From positions 1 through 6,317 of the forward strand of contig QGUL01000115.1 of NCBI GenBank assembly GCA_003242425.1: 6,317 bases of DNA. The letters run 5' to 3'. The notes under the pieces are model-generated. The model was not told the origin of the DNA and searched no databases. It worked only from the letters and a program-made list of their open reading frames with translations. Position 1 is the first letter of the stretch; the number at the start of each line of letters is the position of its first letter. The position numbers were made by a program, and so were the translations under genes. Shown in pieces: positions 1 through 5,254 of this stretch. Source of the stretch: Pseudomonadota bacterium (GTDB taxonomy: Bacteria; Pseudomonadota; Gammaproteobacteria; Burkholderiales; SG8-39).

Positions 1-104
1 ACTGGCTGCATCCCTTCGGTCCCTTGCTGAAGAACGTCCCGCTCTTCGCCGTCATCCTGCTGCTCCACGAATTCGAGGACGTACCGCGCCGGTGGACTAC
101 CTGA
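1..104 (+). CDS. C-terminal end of a probable SDR/DoxX-like membrane oxidoreductase (5' part outside window)
   Basis: The frame that begins at base 3 is open from the window edge and ends at a TGA at 102-104, giving 33 residues that start WLHPFGPLLKNVPLF and finish EDVPRRWTT. The piece is hydrophobic in the middle (FAVILLL) and resembles the last transmembrane helix of DoxX-like domains, which in many proteobacteria are fused to the C-terminus of an SDR-family NAD(P)-binding protein and precede a DUF2269 gene. The next gene starts inside this one (13-base overlap, 92-104), which fits one operon. The assignment rests on a short tail and on context, so it is tentative. The reading frame itself is better supported than the family name. 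Confidence 0.5.
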   Translation, partial: WLHPFGPLLKNVPLFAVILLLHEFEDVPRRWTT

Positions 105-562
105 TCCTCAAGTGGCTGCACATCCTTTCCTCGACCCTGCTGTTCGGCACGGGGCTGGGTTCGGCCTTCTACATGTACTTCACCAACCGCACGCGCAACG
201 TCGCGGCAATGGCGGTGGTGACGCGCAAGGTCGTGGTCGCCGACTTCCTGTTCACCACCCCGACCGCGATCCTGCAGCCGCTCACCGGCTTCTGGCTCGC
301 GCATCTGGCGGGCTTTGCGCTCACTTCGCCCTGGATTCTGTGGTCGGCGGGACTCTATGTGCTGGCGGGCGCGTGCTGGCTGCCCGTGGTGTGGATCCAG
401 ATCCGCATGGCGCGGCTGGCCGGAGAAGCGGCGGCAACGGGCGGCGACGTCGATCCGCTCTACTGGCGTTTGCACGCGATCTGGGTCGCGCTCGGCATTC
501 CGGCCTTCGTCGCCTTCATCGGAATCTTCTACCTCATGGTGGTGAAGCGTCTGCCCTTCTGA
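92..562 (+). CDS. DUF2269 family integral membrane protein
   Basis: This encodes 156 residues with four hydrophobic segments, at about 8-29, 48-73, 80-104 and 128-151, so a small four-helix inner-membrane protein. The opening MDYLILKWLHILSST with LLFGTGLGSAF just after it is the hallmark start of the DUF2269 family (conserved histidine in LKWLH, glycine-rich first helix). The TPTAILQPLTGFWLA stretch in helix 2 is also typical. The biochemical role of the family is unknown. The start is a GTG at 92. It is supported by the family-like N-terminus and by a GAGGA at 75-79, although the 12-base spacing is long. The gene overlaps the preceding DoxX-like end by 13 bases, suggesting translational coupling. 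Its 3' end overlaps the convergent gene by 34 bases. Confidence 0.85.
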   Translation: MDYLILKWLHILSSTLLFGTGLGSAFYMYFTNRTRNVAAMAVVTRKVVVADFLFTTPTAILQPLTGFWLAHLAGFALTSPWILWSAGLYVLAGACWLPVVWIQIRMARLAGEAAATGGDVDPLYWRLHAIWVALGIPAFVAFIGIFYLMVVKRLPF

Positions 563-1020
563 GCACGCCATCGCGCGGTGGCGGCCAGACCCAGCGCGAG
601 TGCCGCGTAGACGTAGAACAGCGAACGGTCCTTGAGCCGCGCTTCGAAACCGGGCACGAAGCGATAGGGCACCACGTGATAGTCCACCACGTAGGCGGTC
701 GTTGCGGTGGCGGCGCCGCCCAGCAACGCTTCGGGCACACTACGTTCGGCGCGCCGGCCGAACGCCGTCTCGAAACCGAGCGCCCAGAAAATCGACGCGC
801 CGTGATGCAGCAGGAAACCGACCGCGGTGTTGCGGCCGTCACGCTTCGCCTGTTTTTCGGCGCTGCCGCCCCAGGCGATATGGCTCACGGCATTGATCGG
901 GCCCGCCGCATGACCGCGCTGCTTGTGGCCGCACCAGGCAGCGACCGCACCCGACGCGAGCGCGGCAACCGTCCCGGAGACGAGTGCACGGGGAAACGCT
1001 TCGTTCCAGAGACGCATCAT
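529..1020 (-). CDS. Uncharacterised four-helix membrane protein, second gene of the SRPBCC operon
   Basis: This encodes 163 residues. Hydrophobic segments lie at about 12-29, 66-84, 96-114 and 134-150, so it is probably a four-helix inner-membrane protein. Conserved-looking polar motifs are PINAVSHIAWG (41-51) before helix 2, LLHHGASIFWALGFE (70-84) inside helix 2, and DYHVVPYRFVPGFEARL (113-129) after helix 3. The many histidines near the membrane (H46, H72, H73, H115) are notable. I recognise the general pattern as a conserved hypothetical protein but know no function. The start is the ATG at 1018-1020, whose first bases form an ATGA overlap with the stop of the upstream SRPBCC gene. A second in-frame ATG at 1015-1017 would shorten it by one residue. 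The TAG stop at 529-531 lies inside the convergent DUF2269 gene. Confidence 0.75.
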   Translation of the reverse strand: MMRLWNEAFPRALVSGTVAALASGAVAAWCGHKQRGHAAGPINAVSHIAWGGSAEKQAKRDGRNTAVGFLLHHGASIFWALGFETAFGRRAERSVPEALLGGAATATTAYVVDYHVVPYRFVPGFEARLKDRSLFYVYAALALGLAATARWRAQKGRRFTTMR

Positions 1021-1697
1021 GGACGAGGCGGCACGGTCATGAGGAAGTCCTCTTCCTCCAGCGTGCGCTTCAGGCGTTCGAGCGCTTCGTGCAAGTCGCG
1101 CTGCGGGTCGCCGAGCGCGCGCCTCGCCATTTCGCCCCTCGCGTCGCGCGGAACGAGATAACGCATTTCGACACTCACTTCCGTGCCGTACGGCAAGCCC
1201 GTACCGGGGGCGGCCGGCGTGTCGCGGAAACACACCACCCCTTCGTGCGGGACGGGGCTGTCCTCGCTGCGCCACCGGATCGCCTTGCCCGGATCGTCGT
1301 CTGTGATTTCGCTCACCCAGGACACTGGCAGGCCTTCGGCGGTGCGCGCATGCCAGCGCGAACGCCGGTCGTCGATCTCTTCGACACCGTCCACCCGCGC
1401 CATGATCGCGGCCAGGTTCTGCACGTTCCGCCAGTAGCGGTAAGTAGTATCGCGACCGACGTCGAGGCGGATGCTGTCCGAGACAGTCAAAGGTTCCAGT
1501 TCAGCGCCGGCGGTCATCGCCATCTTCGGCAGACGGCCGGTGAGCGCCTGGTAGAGCAGCCCCGCCCCGGCAAGCGCGCTCAAGCCGCGCAAGGCCATAC
1601 CGCCCCGCGACAGCAGCCCGAAGGCAAGCAAGGCGACGCCGCCGGTGGCACAACCCACGCGGCTCGGCGTGAGTTCACTGTAGGAATCAGAAGCCAT
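1017..1697 (-). CDS. SRPBCC-fold protein with N-terminal DUF2892-like membrane hairpin
   Basis: This encodes 226 residues. Residues 14-30 and 36-55 form two short hydrophobic helices (GCATGGVALLAFGLLS and LRGLSALAGAGLLYQALTG), resembling the DUF2892 hairpin. From about residue 73 it reads as a START/SRPBCC (polyketide cyclase/dehydrase-like) domain: SDSIRLDVGRD with the following YRYWRNVQNLA helix, then IRWRSEDSPVPHEGVVCF strands, then YGTEVSVEMRYLVP, and a long C-terminal helix (about 185-216). This fold binds hydrophobic ligands in a pocket, and the ligand here is unknown. The domain would sit on one side of the membrane, anchored by the hairpin. I chose the ATG at 1695-1697 because AAGAGG sits six bases upstream. 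The longer frame reaching 1967 has no family-like sequence before this ATG. The gene is coupled to the next gene by a four-base overlap. Confidence 0.82.
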   Translation of the reverse strand: MASDSYSELTPSRVGCATGGVALLAFGLLSRGGMALRGLSALAGAGLLYQALTGRLPKMAMTAGAELEPLTVSDSIRLDVGRDTTYRYWRNVQNLAAIMARVDGVEEIDDRRSRWHARTAEGLPVSWVSEITDDDPGKAIRWRSEDSPVPHEGVVCFRDTPAAPGTGLPYGTEVSVEMRYLVPRDARGEMARRALGDPQRDLHEALERLKRTLEEEDFLMTVPPRP

Positions 1698-1797
1698 CAC
1701 GCGCCTCTTGGTGGAAATCGTCTTGCGGCTGCTGCAACGCTTATGCCGGGCACAGGGGATGCACGTCGGCATAGACCCAAAACAGGAGCGCTTCCCC
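1698..1797. promoter_or_regulatory. Divergent intergenic region between the SRPBCC operon and the small hydrophilic gene
   Basis: This 100-base gap separates two divergent starts, so promoters for both directions should lie here or in the gene ends. I see ribosome-binding sites for both sides (AAGAGG for the minus gene, AGGAG at 1784-1788 for the plus gene). I see no convincing sigma-70 hexamer pair on either strand. The gap also holds a perfect 7-base inverted repeat, listed separately. Confidence 0.4.
1742..1773. repeat. Inverted repeat TATGCCG / CGGCATA with 18-base spacer
   Basis: The two arms at 1742-1748 and 1767-1773 are perfect reverse complements, with centres 25 bases apart in the divergent intergenic region. 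The position would suit an operator shared by the two divergent units, or a stem in the leader of the plus-strand transcript. A 7-base match of this kind has a fair chance of arising randomly in 100 bases, so the repeat is real as sequence but its function is unproven. Confidence 0.35.
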
Positions 1798-1977
1798 ATG
1801 AAAGACACCGCCAGTCGCAAAAACTCGCCTTCGTCCACGGAACGGACGGGCAGGCATCCGAACGATGCGCGCGGCCGCGAGGCCGAAAAACTGCCGGAGA
1901 ACCGCGAGCAACTCGGTGTGAACGAGGACCACAAAAATGCCGGGATGGAACGCGGCAAGCGGGGCACCTATCCCTGA
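1798..1977 (+). CDS. Small, highly hydrophilic protein (59 residues), hypothetical
   Basis: The product starts MKDTASRKNSPSS and ends with the motif LGVNEDHK (39-46) and then MERGKRGTYP (50-59). It has no hydrophobic segment, almost no aromatic residues, and is rich in Lys, Arg, Glu, Asn, Gly and Pro, so it is likely to be intrinsically disordered. The N-terminal half looks low in conservation, while the C-terminal block with DHK and RGT looks like a conserved motif. The ATG at 1798 is supported by AGGAG at 1784-1788, nine bases upstream. An in-frame ATG at 1708 would add 30 residues but has no comparable site. It is divergent from the SRPBCC operon, and the exported coiled-coil gene begins within or just after its end. 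The function is unknown. A stress-related role would be only a guess from composition. Confidence 0.6.
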   Translation: MKDTASRKNSPSSTERTGRHPNDARGREAEKLPENREQLGVNEDHKNAGMERGKRGTYP

Positions 1978-2389
1978 TCGCCCGGCGGCTACGGTGCAGC
2001 GCCGGCTGTGGTGGCGGGCGGCGCTTTGCGTCGCTGCGTGGTGGTGCGCCATGCCGCTCGCTGCGGACCAGAACGAGCTGCGCGCCTTGAGGGAGGCAAT
2101 CGATGCGCTGGCAGCGGAACAACAAGCCCTCTACCAGCAATTCCAGATGCTGCAGGCCCTGCGCATGAACGAGCAGCGCTATGCCGCCGAGGCCTACGCC
2201 CCGGACACCGGCCCGCCGCGCAACTACGATGACGTGGTACGCGAACGCCAGGCCGCGCTCGACCGGGCGGCAGCCTACCAGGCGGAAATGGACGAACTCT
2301 ATGAACGCTACCGCCAGATCGAGCTGGAAAAGCGGCCGCTGCTCGAACGCTTGCGTGCGCTGTCGCTCGAAACGCCGGCCGAGCCTTGA
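1937..2389 (+). CDS. Exported coiled-coil protein, hypothetical (start uncertain: ATG 1937 or GTG 1994)
   Basis: From the ATG at 1937 the product is 150 residues. A signal-peptide-like stretch runs from QRRLWWRAALCVAAWW to AMPLAA (about 21-43), followed by a charged mature region predicted to form helices or coiled coil (about 45-83 and 97-141) around a Pro/Gly break (DTGPPRNYDD, 90-99). It is Gln/Glu/Arg/Ala/Leu rich with no cysteine in the mature part, so a periplasmic helical protein is likely. Two starts compete. The ATG at 1937 has GAGGA at 1924-1928 with an eight-base spacer, but gives an unusually long n-region and overlaps the preceding small gene by 41 bases. The GTG at 1994-1996 gives a textbook signal peptide (131 residues in all) but lacks a clear ribosome-binding site. 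The stop is seven bases from the convergent ribE stop. No known family is recognised. Confidence 0.65.
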   Translation: MPGWNAASGAPIPDRPAATVQRRLWWRAALCVAAWWCAMPLAADQNELRALREAIDALAAEQQALYQQFQMLQALRMNEQRYAAEAYAPDTGPPRNYDDVVRERQAALDRAAAYQAEMDELYERYRQIELEKRPLLERLRALSLETPAEP

Positions 2390-2396
2390 GCGCGGT

Positions 2397-2987
2397 TCAC
2401 CCGTGCGACGAAAGCATGCGTTCCACGTAGCGCGCGACCAGATCCACTTCCAGGTTCACGCGGCCGCCGGGCCGCAGATGCTTCAAGGTCGTGACGGCAA
2501 GCGTATGCGGAATGAGATTGACCTCGAACTCCGCCCCCTCGACCGCATTCACGGTAAGACTCACGCCTTGAACCGCGATCGAGCCTTTGCGGGCGATATA
2601 GCGCGCAAGCGCCTCGGGCGCGCGGATGCGAAGGCGACGACTTTCGCCTTCGGGCGCGAAGGCGACCACCTCGCCCACGCCGTCCACATGTCCCGACACC
2701 AAGTGTCCGCCGAGGCGATCGGCAAGGCGCAGCGCCTTCTCCAGATTGACCTCGCCGGGCCGGTCGAGACCGACGGTGCAGGAAAGCGTCTCGTGCGAGA
2801 CGTCGACCACGAAGCCGCGCGCATCGTGCGCGACCACCGTCAGGCACACGCCGTTCACGCAGATGGAATCGCCGAGCGCGACATCGTCCATGGGCAGCGT
2901 GCCCGCATCGATGCGCAGGCGCAGACCCTTGTCGCGCGGCTCGATGTCGGTGATGCGGCCCACGGCCGCGACGATACCGGTGAACAT
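2397..2987 (-). CDS. ribE: Riboflavin synthase, alpha subunit
   Basis: This encodes 196 residues. It catalyses the dismutation of two 6,7-dimethyl-8-ribityllumazine molecules to riboflavin and 5-amino-6-ribitylaminouracil, the last step of riboflavin synthesis, in the cytoplasm as a trimer. The protein shows the two lumazine-binding repeats. Repeat 1 has MFTGIV (1-6), SICVNGVCLTV (41-51) and HETLS (65-69). Repeat 2 has GGHLVSGHVDGVGEV (93-107), SIAVQGVSLTV (136-146) and NLIPHTL (157-163), then the final helix EVDLVARYVERML. The start is the ATG giving the invariant MFTGIV, with GGAG seven bases upstream. The length is close to the family norm of about 200. It lies on the same strand as ribD but is separated from it by the fusion gene on the opposite strand, so it presumably needs its own promoter in 2988-3106. 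The E. coli name is ribC/ribE depending on the source. Confidence 0.96.
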   Translation of the reverse strand: MFTGIVAAVGRITDIEPRDKGLRLRIDAGTLPMDDVALGDSICVNGVCLTVVAHDARGFVVDVSHETLSCTVGLDRPGEVNLEKALRLADRLGGHLVSGHVDGVGEVVAFAPEGESRRLRIRAPEALARYIARKGSIAVQGVSLTVNAVEGAEFEVNLIPHTLAVTTLKHLRPGGRVNLEVDLVARYVERMLSSHG

Positions 2988-3038
2988 GCAGGCACTCCGA
3001 TGCAAAGGCCCGAAGCGTACTACGGCCCAGGGGCGAAC

Positions 3039-3052
3039 GCACGGCGTCGTGC
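3039..3052. repeat. Short inverted repeat GCACG-N4-CGTGC between the divergent ribE and fusion genes
   Basis: Perfect five-base arms flank a four-base centre (GCGT), near the middle of the divergent gap. It could be a half-site pair for a transcription factor controlling one or both genes, or a weak hairpin. There is no T-tract, so it is not an intrinsic terminator. The arms are short enough to occur by chance. Confidence 0.25.
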
Positions 3053-3094
3053 AACCTCCGCGCGGCCGGACCGTTCAGATCTCAACGACGCGGC

Positions 3095-3100
3095 AAGGAG
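3095..3100 (+). promoter_or_regulatory. Strong ribosome-binding site of the fusion gene
   Basis: AAGGAG lies six bases before the ATG at 3107 and is the best Shine-Dalgarno match seen in the window. It fixes the start of the arginase half. No comparable site exists before any in-frame start codon near the domain junction, which supports translation of both halves as one chain. Confidence 0.75.
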
Positions 3101-3106
3101 CGGTAT

Positions 3107-5254
3107 ATGAACGCACGGGTGGTGATGCTGGGCTATGCAAGCGGTATCGGCGCCAGAGATCCGGGCTGCGGCGACGGTCCCTTGCGCCTGCGCACGAGCG
3201 GACTCGACGAGATGCTGCAGGCACGCGGCGTGGACGCCGTCTGGGGCGAGATTTACTTTCCCGAGCCGCGCCGCGGCGAAACCGTGCGCGATACGATCCA
3301 ACGCCTCAACAAGCGGCTCACCCTGCGTGTCACGGAAGTGCTTCAAGGCGGCGGACGGCCGCTGGTGCTGGGCGGCGACCACAGTTCCGCCGTCGGCACC
3401 TGGCGCGGCGTGCTCACGGCGCTGGGCGCGGACAAGAAGCTGGGGCTGCTCTGGATCGACGCTCATCTGGACGCCCACACGCCGGAAACCACGCACACCG
3501 GCATGATCCACGGCATGCCGCTCGCGGTACTGCTGGGGCGCCTCGGCCGCGGCGGTCCGGGCCAGGCGGTGGTGCGGCCCGGGCATGTGGCGATCGTCGG
3601 CGCGCGCAGTTTCGAAGCCGAGGAAGCCATGCTGCTGCGCGAACTCGGCGTGCGCGTATACGGCATGGAGGAAATCGAGCAACGCGGCCTCGCGGAAGTC
3701 TTGCGCGAAGCGCACGCCCGCGTGGCGCGTGAAACCGACGCCTACGGCATCAGCGTCGACATCGATTCCCTGGACCCGAACGATGCGCCCGGAGTGGGCA
3801 CCCCGGAACCGGGCGGCCTGCGCGCCGGACCGCTGCTTGCCGCGCTGGCGGAAATCACCGCGGCACGCGAACCTGTCGCGCTGGAGATCGCCGAATTCAA
3901 CCCCCACCACGATCGCGAAGACCGGACGCTGCGGATCGTGCACGAGATCGCCGCCGTCCTGACGGGCGCGGCGCAGCAGGACTCGCCGGCCGAAGTCGAA
4001 CGGCGTTACGGCGTGTCGGGCGAGGCGACGCTGCCGCTGGTACTGGTGCGCGGCGAAGGCGTGTGGCTCTGGGACCAGGGCGGCCGGCGCTATCTCGACA
4101 TGATGGCGGCGTATGCGACGGTGAACCACGGTCATGTGCACCCGCGACTGGTGCAGGCGCTGATGCAGCAGGCGCATCAATTGACGCTCGGCTCGCACGC
4201 CTTCCACAACGACCGCCTGCCCGCCTTGCTCGCGCGGCTGTGCCAGTTGCTGCACATGGATCGCGCCCTGGCACTCAGCACCGGCGCCGAGGCCGTGGAG
4301 GCGGCGCTCAAGGCCGCGCGCAAATGGGCTTATCGCGTCAAGCGCGTGCCGGAGGGCAAAGCCGAGATCATCGCCTGCGAAGGCGGCTATCACGGCCAGT
4401 CGATCACGCTCGCCGGCATGTCGTCCGAAGCCGGACGGCGCGAAGGCTTCGGCCCCTATCCCAAGGGCTTCAAGCTCGTCCCCTACGGCGATGCCGTCGC
4501 GCTCGAACGCGCCGTCACCCCTCATACCGCCGCGTTCGTCGTCGAGCCCATTCAGGGCGAAAGCGGCATCGTCGTGCCGCCCGCGGGCTATCTCGCGCAA
4601 TGCAAGCGGATCTGTGAGGACAACGGCGTGCTGTTCCTCGCCGACGAAGTGCAGACCGGCCTGGGACGCACGGGCGCGCCGCTCGCCTGCGACCACGAAG
4701 GCGTCCGCCCGGACGGTCTCATGCTCGGCAAAGCCCTGGGCGGCGGCATGCTCCCCGTGTCGGCTTTTCTTGCGCGCGCCGACCTGATGAGCGTGTTGGG
4801 ACCCGACGACCTGGGCAGCACCTTCGCCGGCAATCCGCTCGCCGCCGCGGTGGCACTCGAAGCGCTGAACGTGATGGTCGAGGAACACTACGCGCAGCGC
4901 GCCGCGGCGCTCGGCGAACGGCTGCTCACGGGCTTACGCGCCATCCACAATCCGCTCGTGCGCGAAGTGCGCGGGCGCGGCCTGCTGATCGGCATGGAAC
5001 TGGATGTGGATGCGGCCGGCATGCGCACCGTGCTGGAACGTCTGACCGCGCGCGGGATATTGAGCTGCCCGGCCGCGCGGAACGTGGTGCGCCTGTCGCC
5101 GCCGCTCGTCATCCAGGCGGCACAGATCGATTGGGCGATCGACGAGATTGCGCACGCGCTGCACGAGGCGCACGCCGCGATCGGCGACGGCAAGGCTCAA
5201 CGCAGTACGCGGGCGAGCAGACGCACGTCCGGCCCGATGCGCGCGACGTCCTGA
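3107..5254 (+). CDS. Fused arginase-family ureohydrolase / ornithine-aminotransferase-like class III aminotransferase
   Basis: This encodes 715 residues in one open frame. Residues 1-287 form an arginase-family domain with its manganese ligands: GGDHS (89-93, H92), DAHLDAHTPE (D118, H120, D122), SVDIDSLDP (D218, D220), and the catalytic-side H135 (IHGMP) and E263 (AEFNP). Residues about 295-690 form a PLP fold-type I class III aminotransferase most like ornithine aminotransferase: RGEGVWLWD, YATVNHGHVHP, STGAEAVEAALKAARKW, VEPIQGESG, DEVQTGLGRTG (D513, Q516), the Schiff-base lysine K542 in LGKALGGGMLPVS, and STFAGNPLAA. The expected sequence of reactions is arginine to ornithine plus urea, then ornithine plus 2-oxoglutarate to glutamate-5-semialdehyde plus glutamate. 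Head-group-binding positions differ from the classical enzymes (see findings), so the substrate may differ. The linker is only about eight residues with no internal ribosome-binding site. The last 18 codons run over the 3' end of ribD. Confidence 0.9.
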   Translation: MNARVVMLGYASGIGARDPGCGDGPLRLRTSGLDEMLQARGVDAVWGEIYFPEPRRGETVRDTIQRLNKRLTLRVTEVLQGGGRPLVLGGDHSSAVGTWRGVLTALGADKKLGLLWIDAHLDAHTPETTHTGMIHGMPLAVLLGRLGRGGPGQAVVRPGHVAIVGARSFEAEEAMLLRELGVRVYGMEEIEQRGLAEVLREAHARVARETDAYGISVDIDSLDPNDAPGVGTPEPGGLRAGPLLAALAEITAAREPVALEIAEFNPHHDREDRTLRIVHEIAAVLTGAAQQDSPAEVERRYGVSGEATLPLVLVRGEGVWLWDQGGRRYLDMMAAYATVNHGHVHPRLVQALMQQAHQLTLGSHAFHNDRLPALLARLCQLLHMDRALALSTGAEAVEAALKAARKWAYRVKRVPEGKAEIIACEGGYHGQSITLAGMSSEAGRREGFGPYPKGFKLVPYGDAVALERAVTPHTAAFVVEPIQGESGIVVPPAGYLAQCKRICEDNGVLFLADEVQTGLGRTGAPLACDHEGVRPDGLMLGKALGGGMLPVSAFLARADLMSVLGPDDLGSTFAGNPLAAAVALEALNVMVEEHYAQRAAALGERLLTGLRAIHNPLVREVRGRGLLIGMELDVDAAGMRTVLERLTARGILSCPAARNVVRLSPPLVIQAAQIDWAIDEIAHALHEAHAAIGDGKAQRSTRASRRTSGPMRATS

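Larger units (their letters stand above)
2988..3106. promoter_or_regulatory. Divergent intergenic region between ribE and the ureohydrolase-aminotransferase fusion gene
   Basis: These 119 bases must carry the promoters of both divergent genes. The plus gene has a strong ribosome-binding site, AAGGAG at 3095-3100 with six bases to the ATG. The minus gene has GGAG seven bases before its ATG. On the minus strand TACGCT, about 20 bases upstream of the GGAG, keeps the three key -10 positions but lacks a good -35 partner. A short inverted repeat lies at 3039-3052. The region is too short for, and does not show, the conserved core of an FMN riboswitch. Confidence 0.4.

Noticed and set aside
112..1161. 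A 349-codon plus-strand frame running across the first two transcription units
   Set aside because: It overlaps the DUF2269 gene in another frame and is antisense to the SRPBCC operon. Its composition (Arg/Gly/Ala/His) and lack of motifs mark it as a shadow.
984..2090. A 368-codon plus-strand frame opposite the SRPBCC gene
   Set aside because: It is antisense to a recognisable gene and crosses the small-gene region in a different frame. No family features are visible.
2390..2396. A shared terminator between the coiled-coil gene and ribE
   Set aside because: Only seven bases separate the stops, and the flanking sequence shows no strong hairpin followed by a T-tract on either strand.
2988..3106. 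Possible FMN riboswitch upstream of ribE
   Set aside because: The gap is only 119 bases and lacks the conserved FMN-element core segments. Nothing resembling its multi-stem junction was seen.
2181..3732. Two long plus-strand frames (2181-3110 and 2626-3732) across ribE and the start of the fusion gene
   Set aside because: Both are antisense to riboflavin synthase or out of frame with the arginase domain, and their translations are Arg/Thr-rich without domains.
3020..4888. A 622-codon open frame on the minus strand opposite the fusion gene
   Set aside because: It lies antisense to a gene with clear catalytic motifs. It is rich in His, Arg, Ala and Gly with no domain pattern, as expected of the shadow of a high-G+C coding sequence.
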